Assembly (NCBI RefSeq): GCF_900103835.1
Contig: NZ_FNID01000012.1
Coordinates: forward strand, 1 to 64,000
Origin: Acetanaerobacterium elongatum
GTDB taxonomy: Bacteria > Bacillota > Clostridia > Oscillospirales > Ruminococcaceae
Direction of reading: 5' to 3'
Length of the DNA: 64,000 nt
Below, in pieces: positions 17,163 through 24,530 of the stretch. The translations under genes were made by a program, and so were the position numbers. Under the pieces are notes generated by a model. It saw only the letters and a list, made by a program, of their open reading frames with translations, searched no databases and was not told the DNA's origin. Every line of letters starts with the position of its first letter. Position 1 is the stretch's first letter.

Positions 17163-17478
17163 TTTCTTTTTTGTCCTTTATATACTTGGCGAAACGCTTA
17201 ACTTCATCTAGTACTTCATCGTCAATTTGAGTGGTTCCAAAAAGAGCAAATTTTATATCGTCAGTAGATGATTCAATTTTTGATGCATTTCCTAGCAGAT
17301 AGTCAGTAGAAACATCGAAGTAGTTAGCAATTTTAAGAATGACGTCTGCGGAAGGTATCGTTCCGCGTTCACGCCAAGTCGCAAAGCTATTTTTATTTAA
17401 AGATAAATCCTCCAACATTTTCTTTTTGGTGGTTGACTTTAAGGCAATAAGCGATTCAATACGTTCGATAAAATCCAT
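17140..17478 (-). CDS. XRE-family (CI-like) phage repressor
   Basis: A 112-residue protein. The N-terminal HTH (KKKMLEDLSLNKNSFATWRERGTIPSADVILKIANYFDVSTDYLLG) is typical of XRE repressors, with a short C-terminal helical tail (DDEVLDEVKRFAKYIKDKK) instead of a LexA-type self-cleavage domain. It is therefore probably inactivated by the adjacent ImmA-type protease. Divergent from the early operon; it likely binds the 17,480-17,760 intergenic region. Confidence 0.92.
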   Translation of the reverse strand: MDFIERIESLIALKSTTKKKMLEDLSLNKNSFATWRERGTIPSADVILKIANYFDVSTDYLLGNASKIESSTDDIKFALFGTTQIDDEVLDEVKRFAKYIKDKKENGDKDSL

Positions 17479-17527
17479 AAAATAGCACTACCTTTTCAAA
17501 ATACCACAATTGAATGATATTTTTCTA

Positions 17528-17556
17528 TTGACTTCCCGCATATGTTGGATTATACT
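17528..17556 (+). promoter_or_regulatory. Early rightward promoter (PR-like)
   Basis: TTGACT and TATACT with a 17 bp spacer in the repressor/early-gene divergent region. The repressor's leftward promoter must also lie in this 281 nt gap but is not clear by eye. Confidence 0.75.
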
Positions 17557-17590
17557 TAACACAAACCCACAAAGACATATAAAGAACAAG

Positions 17591-17613
17591 CCATAACATT
17601 AGCGTTGTTATGG
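17591..17613. promoter_or_regulatory. Perfect dyad in the early leader
   Basis: CCATAACA-TTAGCGT-TGTTATGG, 8 bp arms, 35 nt downstream of the early -10 box. It could be an operator or a leader hairpin; there is no T run. Confidence 0.45.
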
Positions 17614-17655
17614 AAAAGAGAATTTATGCGTTTTGAGGGTTTTGAGAGAGATGGG

Positions 17656-17707
17656 ACAGGCGGCCTTACGGCAACTGCAATTGTCGTGTGTAAAACAGGC
17701 TGCCTGT
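17656..17707 (+). promoter_or_regulatory. Long stem-loop in the early-operon 5' leader
   Basis: ACAGGCGGCC (17656-17665) pairs with GGCTGCCTGT (17698-17707) around a 32 nt loop. It lies between the early promoter and the first gene, so it will be in the mRNA leader. Role unknown. Confidence 0.4.
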
Positions 17708-17768
17708 GTCCTACGACTAACAATTTACCACAAATAATAACAAAAAGCAATAGGAGGAAGTGAAAAAT

Positions 17769-17945
17769 ATGGGATTACTTACAGTAAAAGAGGTAGCGGA
17801 CAGGCTGAAACTTACGCCTTACACCGTGCGTGAATGGATTCGAGAGGGAAAGCTCAAGGCCAGCAAGGTAGGCGGGGTATGGAGGATTAAGGAAGATAAC
17901 CTTTCAGCACTTCTTGAGGAAAGCGGAGGGAAGGCAGCATGTTAG
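17769..17945 (+). CDS. Excisionase-like helix-turn-helix protein
   Basis: A 58-residue protein with the excisionase/MerR-type fold: LLTVKEVADRLKLTPYTVREWIREGKLKASKVGGVWRIKEDNL. Such proteins bend DNA at att sites or act as small regulators. The ATG is 11 nt after AGGAGG; an in-frame GTG nine bases earlier is too close to the ribosome binding site but not excluded. First gene of the early operon, so it is a good candidate for the recombination directionality factor of the serine integrase, although those factors are diverse. Confidence 0.8.
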   Translation: MGLLTVKEVADRLKLTPYTVREWIREGKLKASKVGGVWRIKEDNLSALLEESGGKAAC

Positions 17946-18094
17946 TACCAGTAAGCGGAAAAATGAATCTCGAAACCGGGGTAATGACCTATGTTTACAA
18001 AGAATGTGACGAAAAGGTTTTTGCTGAGTTTATCCGAAAGGTTGTCGAGCAGGTAGCGGAGAGTAAGAACGGTGCTTTTACCTTCGTAAAGTAG
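17939..18094 (+). CDS. Small early phage protein (51 aa)
   Basis: Begins inside the end of the excisionase gene (overlap 7 nt), reading MLVPVSGKMNLETGVMTYVYKECDE and ending KNGAFTFVK. Not recognised; a soluble mixed alpha/beta peptide. Supported by coupling and by absence of any better frame. The first copy of the TTTTGCAG...CTGCA palindrome follows its stop within 2 nt. Confidence 0.6.
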   Translation: MLVPVSGKMNLETGVMTYVYKECDEKVFAEFIRKVVEQVAESKNGAFTFVK

Positions 18095-18095
18095 C

Positions 18096-18112
18096 TTTTG
18101 CAGTCAACTGCA
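18096..18112. repeat. Palindromic element, copy 1
   Basis: TTTTGCAG-TCAA-CTGCA; the right arm is one or two bases shorter than in the other copies. It directly follows the stop of the 51-residue early protein. Unlike copies 2-4 there is no start codon about 20 nt downstream. Confidence 0.75.
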
Positions 18113-18209
18113 GAGATCCGGCAAATTTGAGCGTAGCACAATTGTTGTCCGTTTAAAGGGACATTAAAAAAGCCCGCCGAGCGGGTGGTAAGAAATAGGG
18201 TGAAAAAGA

Positions 18210-18374
18210 ATGGATCTAAGTACAATCAAAACCTGTGACCTTGTTACTGAACTCTCAAAAAGAGAGGGCGTGCAAAAGATTGTGGCAGAGCCGTATGAAG
18301 CGTATACAGCCACAGTGGGGGAAAATCAAATTTCCGACAGTGGCCCTGCCCTAATCATGGTCGTTACGGATTAG
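18210..18374 (+). CDS. BC1881 family protein
   Basis: A 54-residue phage protein: STIKTCDLVTELSKREGVQKI, then PYEAYTATV, ending GPALIMVVTD. This pattern matches the small BC1881 family found in Firmicutes prophages, whose role is unknown. The ribosome binding site is AGGGTGA. Its 3' end overlaps the convergent KTSC gene by 4 nt. Confidence 0.8.
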   Translation: MDLSTIKTCDLVTELSKREGVQKIVAEPYEAYTATVGENQISDSGPALIMVVTD

Positions 18375-18577
18375 CCAATTCGTGTGTAGGGGTACGAATT
18401 CTTAATGTAAGCATGGAAGTATTGACCGTGCGAAGGTGCATTCATTAAGCCCTGATAAACGCTCAGTGGAACCCCTGTGTATTGGTAGGTTCCGCCGGAG
18501 TTAAACCTTATCACCAAAGTTCCGTTTTCATATCCTACAGAACTGAGATCTGATGAGGAAACTGGATGCATAAGCAT
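18371..18577 (-). CDS. KTSC domain protein
   Basis: A 68-residue protein with the KTSC fold: SSDLSSVGYENGTLVIRFNSGGTYQYTGVPLSVYQGLMNAPSHGQYFHAYIKNSYPYTRIG. The family is named after the KTSC motif of lysyl-tRNA-synthetase-linked domains; small stand-alone phage versions may bind RNA. The ATG is placed 8 nt after a perfect AAAGGAGGTGA. It is the only minus-strand gene inside the early operon, so it needs its own promoter and could be expressed in the lysogen. Confidence 0.88.
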   Translation of the reverse strand: MLMHPVSSSDLSSVGYENGTLVIRFNSGGTYQYTGVPLSVYQGLMNAPSHGQYFHAYIKNSYPYTRIG

Positions 18578-18722
18578 ATTCTTCTTCACCTCCTTTCGAC
18601 TAAATAATACCATGCGTCGATGGAGGGTGCAACAAAATATTCCAGTAAAAAGCCGCCAAGCGGATTACTCAAGTTCCTATATAGGACAACCACGAAATAT
18701 GTACCCAGAAAGGAGCCTCGGT

Positions 18723-18941
18723 ATGTCAAAGAAACCTGATTTTGAAGCCTACCTCAAGCGCATCTTCGCGGGCGGCAAACGAAAGCTCACCAGCGCCGAC
18801 CTGCCGCTCGAGAACGACGATGATTTTGTTTGTTCTATCATGCTGTCCATGTGTGATGAATGTGAAGTTCAGCCGTTGGAAGGTTCCATCAGCAAGAACG
18901 GCTACACGATTGCTAATCTGGTGATTCGCAGATGCAGTTGA
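18723..18941 (+). CDS. Hypothetical early phage protein (72 aa)
   Basis: KKPDFEAYLKRIFAGGKRKLTSADLPLENDDDFVCSIMLSMCDECEVQPLEG and more; unrecognised. Preceded by GAAAGGAG and overlapping the next gene, hence real. The CDEC segment could bind metal. The preceding 145 nt hold nothing else identifiable. Confidence 0.65.
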   Translation: MSKKPDFEAYLKRIFAGGKRKLTSADLPLENDDDFVCSIMLSMCDECEVQPLEGSISKNGYTIANLVIRRCS

Positions 18942-19222
18942 AGATTATCGCCATTGCCGGCCCCCTGGCATATGCCTATGACGACGACAGCGGGCAGTAC
19001 CACTTTCTTACCGATTACCAGCCCACCGAGAGCGGGTGCACATACGTCATATCCTCAACCTCGGCAAATCCGCTGTTAGTATGGACGCTGTACTGGCAGA
19101 TGGCCGATTGTTACATGCGCCGCCGTATTGGCGCCGCGCTCGAAAAGCAGGGTATGAGCCCATATACCGGAGAACCCAATAAGAACGCAGCGGAAGGAAG
19201 TGAGAAAGTCAATGAAGATTGA
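18932..19222 (+). CDS. Hypothetical early phage protein (96 aa)
   Basis: Not recognised. It has a beta-rich start (QLKIIAIAGPLAYAYDDDSGQYHFLTDYQP), then a hydrophobic helix NPLLVWTLYWQMADCYMRRRIGAALEK and a polar tail. Coupled to both neighbours by overlaps. Confidence 0.65.
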   Translation: MQLKIIAIAGPLAYAYDDDSGQYHFLTDYQPTESGCTYVISSTSANPLLVWTLYWQMADCYMRRRIGAALEKQGMSPYTGEPNKNAAEGSEKVNED

Positions 19223-19397
19223 ACCCCGTGATTGTTGCCGCTGCTGGTGTAATAGCTGCGCGAAGCTTGAATTCTGCCCTGTCGCACCGGAACGAAACAA
19301 CAGACTGAGGCCGAATCCTTGTGTCGATTGCGATGAAGGCAAGAGATATAAGCCCATGAACAAACCTCAATGTGAGCGTTACGAAAGGGAGTGTTAA
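19212..19397 (+). CDS. Cysteine-rich small phage protein
   Basis: A 61-residue protein with eight cysteines (CCRCWCNSCAKLEFC...CVDCDEGKRY...CERYEREC), likely a zinc-binding module. The ATG at 19,212 is preceded by AAGGAAGTGAG. Unknown function; overlaps the previous gene. Confidence 0.65.
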   Translation: MKIEPRDCCRCWCNSCAKLEFCPVAPERNNRLRPNPCVDCDEGKRYKPMNKPQCERYEREC

Positions 19398-19398
19398 T

Positions 19399-19620
19399 GT
19401 GAACCTGCTGGCAGAGGCAATTAAGCACGAGCTGTGCCGCCTGGTTGACGGAACTCTGCTACCTCCTACCGTCGAGGAACTCGGCACCATAAGGCTGTAT
19501 ATCAGCCGGAATCTGCCGGACGGTAACACCTGTACACTGTATCTGACCCCCGATGTGGAAGAGATTAAGCGGAAGCTTCACGGATGTGAGCGTGTCAAAC
19601 AAGGAGCAAAAGACGTATGA
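19399..19620 (+). CDS. Hypothetical early phage protein (73 aa)
   Basis: Starts at GTG behind AAAGGGAG: NLLAEAIKHELCRLVDGTLLPPTVEELGTIRLYISRNLP. Unrecognised. It ends by overlapping the next start (ATGA), which supports the frame. Confidence 0.62.
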   Translation: MNLLAEAIKHELCRLVDGTLLPPTVEELGTIRLYISRNLPDGNTCTLYLTPDVEEIKRKLHGCERVKQGAKDV

Positions 19621-19916
19621 GTATGTTATTTGACCGCGGACGGGTGCAGATTGAACTTGGTTCAGGGGATGTTAACATCCACTTCGGAGGCAATAAAGAT
19701 ACCGGAGTTATTGGACTTGTACCAGCAAAAGCGCACCCAATCGGCGAAAAGTGCAAACCTATAGTAACCAACGTACGGGAGGCGCCGGTATCATTCTACT
19801 TTCACGACCCTAAAAGTATTGATGTCCTGATTTCGGCGTGTGAAAAGGTTAAGGCGATTATGGCAACGCAGGCTGAGAGGACCGAACATGATGATGCTAA
19901 GGAGGCCGCCCGATGA
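19617..19916 (+). CDS. Hypothetical early phage protein (99 aa)
   Basis: Beta-rich: DRGRVQIELGSGDVNIHFGGNKDTGVIGLVPAKAHPIG, then PVSFYFHDPKSIDVLISACEKVKAIM. Unrecognised; 4 nt overlaps with both neighbours indicate translational coupling in the early operon. Confidence 0.65.
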   Translation: MSMLFDRGRVQIELGSGDVNIHFGGNKDTGVIGLVPAKAHPIGEKCKPIVTNVREAPVSFYFHDPKSIDVLISACEKVKAIMATQAERTEHDDAKEAAR

Positions 19917-20224
19917 ACAACGAACTGGTAGACGCCTACATAACCCTGATGATCCTTGTTGGATGGATTCTCCTTCTTACCCCGTTGGTGTGCTTCATCA
20001 TGGCGCTATTTCCCGGTGATTTACTCGAGCGCATTCGCTACGGCAAACGCGTCGACGCCAATACCCGTTATGGGCGGCCGCGGAATCTCAAAGTGGACAG
20101 GCAGGTGTTTTCATGCAAAACGGATGCTGTAAGGATTGCCCGGAACGCAAGCCCCTCTGTCAAAGCAGTTGCCACAAGCTGGCCGGACAGCAGCAAGAGC
20201 AGACCCGCCGTAAAGAATATCTGA
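19913..20224 (+). CDS. Small membrane protein (103 aa)
   Basis: One strong N-terminal membrane segment (ITLMILVGWILLLTPLVCFIMALFP) followed by a basic tail. Its last third overlaps the next, better supported gene by 112 nt in another frame, so the C-terminal part may be little constrained or the true protein may be mainly the membrane segment. Function unknown. Confidence 0.55.
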   Translation: MNNELVDAYITLMILVGWILLLTPLVCFIMALFPGDLLERIRYGKRVDANTRYGRPRNLKVDRQVFSCKTDAVRIARNASPSVKAVATSWPDSSKSRPAVKNI

Positions 20225-20277
20225 AGAAAGAGAGGAGAATGGACGCATTTGTGTTCTCAGTTCTGCAAAAGAAATAG
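20113..20277 (+). CDS. Cysteine-rich small phage protein (CKDCPERK type)
   Basis: A 54-residue protein: CCKDCPERKPLCQSSCHKLAG, then basic QQQEQTRRKEYLKKERR. The CxxCPxRxxxCxxxC pattern followed by a basic helix recurs in small proteins of Firmicutes phages and probably binds zinc. It overlaps the preceding membrane-protein gene by 112 nt in a different frame. Function unknown. Confidence 0.7.
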   Translation: MQNGCCKDCPERKPLCQSSCHKLAGQQQEQTRRKEYLKKERRMDAFVFSVLQKK

Positions 20278-20520
20278 CGCCCTGTGGAGCGGCAACTCCA
20301 GCATGGCGCAAGGTTAAAGGTTTCATCATTATTGTACGAGAAGCATCAATCAGTGTCAACAACAAAATAACGGTTTGTAGAAAAAACAGCTTGTATTGAA
20401 GCCTCGAAAACTCATACAAGCTGTCCTGCTATACGATAAGGCAATGCCATATTCATAACAAAAGTATACCACAAATATGGCATGAATGCAAGGGTTTGTC
20501 AAAAGCCACCGCGGCTTTTG
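20277..20520. other. Structured non-coding region, candidate replication origin
   Basis: The 295 nt before the HUH initiator gene contain four hairpins: a nested GCGCC/GGCGC plus TGGAG/CTCCA structure (20,277-20,309); ACAGCTTGTA / TACAAGCTGT with a 19 nt loop (20,386-20,424); ATGCCATATT / AATATGGCAT with a 20 nt loop (20,444-20,483); and CAAAAGCC / GGCTTTTG (20,500-20,520). Rolling-circle initiators nick at hairpin loops close to their own gene, so this is a candidate double-strand origin; no nick site is identified. Confidence 0.5.
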
Positions 20521-20572
20521 TTCCCCGTAAATAAAATTAACTTATCGTCATGGCTATACGGAAAGTATAAAA

Positions 20573-21373
20573 ATGAAAGGTAAGGAAAAGGACGTGCCAT
20601 TCATTGAAAAGAAGATTGTCAGCGGGAACCTTGTAGAGATAGAACAGTACTTCGCCCCCCATATCGGTAAGCAGCTGGTGAGGAGTCCAAACCAAAGCCC
20701 CACCCCGGAGAAGCAGGAGGAGCTGAACACGGTCCATGCCAGAAAGAAACTGGTAAGGTTGATTAACACGAATTTCAGCCATAAGAATAAAGACCTGTTC
20801 GCTACCTTCTGCCATCAGAAGGAGGTCACCGAGCAGGAGGCCAAAAAAGAGATTGAGAAGCTCATCCGTGCTGTGAGGAAGTACCGCAGAGAGCACGGCC
20901 TACCGGAGCTCAAATACATCCTCATCACCGAGCATCAGGGCAAATGGCATCATCACCTCATCTTGAATAACATGCCCATCGAAGATCTGTTCGAGCTGTG
21001 GGAGCATGGACGAACGCAGGTGTCTATTCTGGATGACTGTTACAGCTACAAAGACCTCGCTGTATATCTCACCACGGATGAAAAGTCCTCCCGCAAGAAG
21101 AACGCCACACCCCAAGAGCAGGACAACGCCAAGGAGCCCCGCCGCAAGCATGCCAAGCGCTGGAGCTGCAGCCGAAACCTTGAGAAGCCAAAGGAGTTCC
21201 CGCCGAAGATTATCAGTAAGGTATCCTGCGGAGATCCGAAGGCCCCCAAGGGCTACCGGCTGCTGCCGGACTGGGTGAAGGGCTGCGACAGCGCGGGAAA
21301 TCCATACATGGCGTATTCCTATGTCATCGAAACGCCCAGAGCGGGCAATAACAAGAAGAAACGGCGGTGTTGA
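20573..21373 (+). CDS. HUH endonuclease, rolling-circle-type replication initiator
   Basis: A 266-residue protein with the HUH metal-binding motif in GKWHHHLILN (His126-128). A tyrosine in the helix DLAVYLTTDE (Tyr165) is the expected nucleophile. An upstream strand ELKYILITEHQ corresponds to motif 1. This matches the Rep/ORF2-G2P class of rolling-circle initiators, which nick one strand at an origin and prime replication. The HARKKLVRLINTNF helix and basic C-terminus probably bind DNA. It follows a hairpin-rich intergenic region. A relaxase-like or recombination role is an alternative. Confidence 0.82.
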   Translation: MKGKEKDVPFIEKKIVSGNLVEIEQYFAPHIGKQLVRSPNQSPTPEKQEELNTVHARKKLVRLINTNFSHKNKDLFATFCHQKEVTEQEAKKEIEKLIRAVRKYRREHGLPELKYILITEHQGKWHHHLILNNMPIEDLFELWEHGRTQVSILDDCYSYKDLAVYLTTDEKSSRKKNATPQEQDNAKEPRRKHAKRWSCSRNLEKPKEFPPKIISKVSCGDPKAPKGYRLLPDWVKGCDSAGNPYMAYSYVIETPRAGNNKKKRRC

Positions 21374-21630
21374 GGTTGGAATATACCCATGCAGACCTGC
21401 ACAAGGCTTACGCCTTCCTGTTCGATTTCATTCTTGGGAAAATCAGCATAAACCTACATAACGGCGTCCCTGCGGATCAGGTGCGGCTGTGGGTGATGAG
21501 AACCATCGGAAAGCTGGAGCCCCGGCCGGAGAAGCAGGCTTTTATGGATTTCTGCCTCGGCTGGGTAAATGTTGTGGTATCGGTGCTACCGGAAACAGAC
21601 CCGCCCCCAGAGCAGATGAAACTGGAGTAG
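21367..21630 (+). CDS. Hypothetical early phage protein (87 aa)
   Basis: LEYTHADLHKAYAFLFDFILGKISINLHNGVPADQVRLWVMRTIGKLEPRPEKQAFMDFCLGWVNVVV; an all-helical, unrecognised protein. The start is GTG overlapping the stop of the HUH gene, with alternative TTG codons 3 and 9 nt later. Confidence 0.6.
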   Translation: MLRLEYTHADLHKAYAFLFDFILGKISINLHNGVPADQVRLWVMRTIGKLEPRPEKQAFMDFCLGWVNVVVSVLPETDPPPEQMKLE

Positions 21631-21654
21631 CGCTAACGAGCGGGTAAAGTCGTT

Positions 21655-21672
21655 TTTGCAGATGACTGCAAA
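21655..21672. repeat. Palindromic element, copy 2
   Basis: TTTGCAG-ATGA-CTGCAAA, ending 22 nt before the PcfK-like start codon and just upstream of its ribosome binding site. The stem is as in the other copies but the loop differs (ATGA instead of TCAA). Confidence 0.8.
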
Positions 21673-21694
21673 GAAAATGAGAGGAGACACAGAA

Positions 21695-22045
21695 ATGTTG
21701 GATAAAGCAATCGAAATGATTATCGCGCAGCAGGCCAAAGCGCCGGATCGCAGCCCTATAAGATTGATGGGTGAGCAGCTGAAGGATATCTGCCGCACCA
21801 CACCGGGTGCCGCCGAACTGGTGGCTAAAGACCTTGAAGTGCCTGAAATGAGCCTCGAGCACCTGAAAAAGAAGTTTGACGATTTTGCAAGTGCCCATAA
21901 GAGCGGAAACCAGTCCTGCATCTTCCCTGATGAGGCGGACAAGCTTATCCGAGAGTTCTACGGTCTGCCGATGCCGGGGGCAGTACCATCACCGGTAAAT
22001 CAGGCGCCGGCCGGAAAAGTCATCTCGCTTTTGGACATGATGTAG
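21695..22045 (+). CDS. PcfK-like protein
   Basis: A 116-residue helical protein. The C-terminal part GNQSCIFPDEADKLIREFYGLP matches the PcfK family pattern. PcfK and PcfJ were named from the Enterococcus plasmid pCF10, and the anti-CRISPR AcrIIA9 belongs to a PcfK-like family, so a Cas9-inhibiting role is conceivable but unproven. The start is set at MLDKAIEM behind GAGGAG. The palindromic element precedes it, and the PcfJ gene follows after 12 nt. Confidence 0.72.
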   Translation: MLDKAIEMIIAQQAKAPDRSPIRLMGEQLKDICRTTPGAAELVAKDLEVPEMSLEHLKKKFDDFASAHKSGNQSCIFPDEADKLIREFYGLPMPGAVPSPVNQAPAGKVISLLDMM

Positions 22046-22057
22046 GAGGCGGTCACG

Positions 22058-24211
22058 ATGAGATGGACAAAAAAAGAGCTTGAGCAGATACAGATAGACC
22101 CGTTTCCCCAAAAGCTCACCGGGCATAAGCAGGAAAAGCTTGTGATGGCTGCGAAGCCGTATGCCTATCATGGAGAGGATATTCTTATCGCTACCTTCTA
22201 CAGCTTCAAGAGTAAAGCCCCTTTCTGCCGGGTTTTTCTCGCAAAGGACAGCGATATCACTCAGCTGTTCGCCGTAGGAATGATACTCCCTAATCAACCT
22301 GCATTCACATGGAGCAAGAAGGGAATCTCTGACATTAGGACGCCCAACGAAGACTGGACCACCATTAACTACAGAGACAACACTATGATAGCCGACAACG
22401 ACACAAAGGAAGCGGTTGATTGTTTCCTCCCGAATGTGAAGGTTTGGAACGATTGGCCTCTTGATAAAATTGACAGGTTTCAGAACAGGCTTCGCAGTGA
22501 GCGCAGTACGGCCATTATGGATAAGCGATGCAAATCAGACAGCGAGATCATGGAGATGGTCTTTTCCAAGCTGCCGCCCCTGCCGGAGGATATGGAACAG
22601 CAGATACTGGACGGACCGCTAGACTATAGCCGGTATATGTTCTACCGGAGCGGGAAGGTACGAGACCCATTAACCGGGCTTAAGGAAACGCGATATTTCG
22701 GGTACTGCCCTTACTGCAAGGAAGAATATGAGCTTGACTGGATACCAACTCACAAAGAAAAAGAATACCGGTGCCCAGGGTGCAGCTCTCTTGTTACTAC
22801 CTACGCCAGAGGTATTTCACGCAGACGGTTGGTTGACCGGTGTAATTACATGGTTTGGAGTATCAGCGGCCGCGAGGTATTCGCGCGGATGTTTGAAGTC
22901 GAGCGGGATTATTCTGTGGAGCCTGAAAAGGTACATACCCATCTTGAAGAATGCGAGCGGTTTTACTTCACAGATGGTACCGCCTACAAATTCTCGCGGT
23001 ATGAGTATTACGCAATGGGCAGCAGATACCTCACGTACAATTGGCACAAACAAACGCAGGTCACAGAGGATGTATACGACTTTTATATTTACCCTCACCC
23101 CAAGGATATCTTTATAGGCACCTGCGCGGAGCATAGCCACCTTGATGATTACTTAAAGCTATGCCACAAAAAGAAACGTTCGAGTAAACCAATGCAGTAC
23201 CTGGGATGCTATGTAAAAACCCCATCCATGGAGCATCTGCTTGACAGCGGTCTCCACACCCTGTTATTTGAGCGGATAGGCCATTTCGGAGGCGCTTACA
23301 AGCTGATTGACTGGAAGAAAACCCGGCCGTACGACATGCTGGGCGTTTCCCGGCCGGAACTCGAACAGATCATTAAGCTTCAGTTAAACGGTGAGAAAAT
23401 CATGGTATATAAAAAGCTGAAACCGTCAGGGATAGCGTTAGATGACCACGGGGTTGATGTAATCAATTTCTTATGTAATTCCAGCAATAATGAAAAACGC
23501 TTGAAACGCTTTGAGCAGCTTGGCTTAAATAAAACTCTTCGCTATTTTGATTACCAGCAGCGCAAAAACTTTAATAAAGCCGGTTACGCCACTATCTGGC
23601 AGCATCTGAAGGATTATCACGATATGTGCGTAAAACTCGGCTATGACCTTGCAAACGACTATTACCTTTTTCCACCTAACCTTAAAAAAGCCCACGATGC
23701 TGCTGCAAGGATTATAGCCAAACAGGAAGAGCTCGCAAACAAGGAGAAGTACAAGAAAGAGCGGGCTGAGTGGGAACAGCTGTATAAGTCACTCAGTGAG
23801 CTTAGTTATTCGGACGGTACCCTGCTGATCAGGCCGGTGAGGTCAAGAGAAGAGCTTATTCTGGAAGGAAAGATACTGCAGCACTGTGTGGCAGGCTACG
23901 CCGACAGGGTACGACGGGGTGAAACCTGCATCTTTTTTATTCGCAAGAACGACCAGCCGGACGAGCCATATTATACCCTCAATATCACCCCGTTGCCAAA
24001 GTGTGAGTTTATCCAGTGCCATGGATTTGATAATGACAGACACCTTCCCGGAGGACAGCGGCCGCAGTTGATTAAAGACTTTGAGAAGAAGTGGTTTTCT
24101 CAGGTTGTCGAGCCGTGGAAGAAGAAAAAGGCCAAGGAACAGCAGAAGATGAAGCTTTTGCAGACGAATGCAACGGTTCAGCAGTCGGAGCTTATAAGGG
24201 CGGTGGTGTAG
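22058..24211 (+). CDS. PcfJ-like protein
   Basis: A 717-residue protein, the longest of the early region. It has a central zinc ribbon (YCPYCKEEYELDW...YRCPGCSSLV, near 213-250). The PcfJ signature lies at about 605-690: LQHCVAGYADRVRRGETCIFFIRK, YYTLNITPLPKCEFIQCHGFDND. PcfJ proteins occur in conjugative plasmids, integrative elements and phages, always with a PcfK-like partner; the biochemical role is unknown. The RBS is TAGGAGG. Confidence 0.9.
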   Translation: MRWTKKELEQIQIDPFPQKLTGHKQEKLVMAAKPYAYHGEDILIATFYSFKSKAPFCRVFLAKDSDITQLFAVGMILPNQPAFTWSKKGISDIRTPNEDWTTINYRDNTMIADNDTKEAVDCFLPNVKVWNDWPLDKIDRFQNRLRSERSTAIMDKRCKSDSEIMEMVFSKLPPLPEDMEQQILDGPLDYSRYMFYRSGKVRDPLTGLKETRYFGYCPYCKEEYELDWIPTHKEKEYRCPGCSSLVTTYARGISRRRLVDRCNYMVWSISGREVFARMFEVERDYSVEPEKVHTHLEECERFYFTDGTAYKFSRYEYYAMGSRYLTYNWHKQTQVTEDVYDFYIYPHPKDIFIGTCAEHSHLDDYLKLCHKKKRSSKPMQYLGCYVKTPSMEHLLDSGLHTLLFERIGHFGGAYKLIDWKKTRPYDMLGVSRPELEQIIKLQLNGEKIMVYKKLKPSGIALDDHGVDVINFLCNSSNNEKRLKRFEQLGLNKTLRYFDYQQRKNFNKAGYATIWQHLKDYHDMCVKLGYDLANDYYLFPPNLKKAHDAAARIIAKQEELANKEKYKKERAEWEQLYKSLSELSYSDGTLLIRPVRSREELILEGKILQHCVAGYADRVRRGETCIFFIRKNDQPDEPYYTLNITPLPKCEFIQCHGFDNDRHLPGGQRPQLIKDFEKKWFSQVVEPWKKKKAKEQQKMKLLQTNATVQQSELIRAVV

Positions 24212-24212
24212 A

Positions 24213-24530
24213 ATGCAGTGCCCGTATTACGGTGGTACTACTTCAGGCAATACCAAAGCGGAAATCAAATGCGGGGAAGGATTTATCTTCTCATTTGCGT
24301 TGCCTGATAGAAAACCTGACTATATACGAAGGTCGGCCCAATGTCTGAATAATACGCCGGACAGAGCGTACAGTGAAAGCTGTTGCCGCCATTTTCTGTT
24401 TCGGGAGCTTCAGCGCCTGGGAGAAAGCCCACAAAGCAACCATCACAACAAGGAGCTGCAGGAAATGTACATAAGGCTGGTGCCGCAGAAGCCCCAGCAA
24501 AAACTCGAGATTGAGAAGGAGGATAACATC
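24213..24530 (+). other. In-frame extension upstream of the DUF3102 gene, or small unresolved gene
   Basis: An open frame from an ATG one base after the PcfJ stop runs without interruption into the DUF3102 gene. Its translation (QCPYYGGTTSGNTKAEIKC...) begins like small cysteine-containing phage proteins. Either a separate gene has lost its stop and become fused, or only the downstream start is used. Both starts have plausible ribosome binding sites. Confidence 0.4.
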
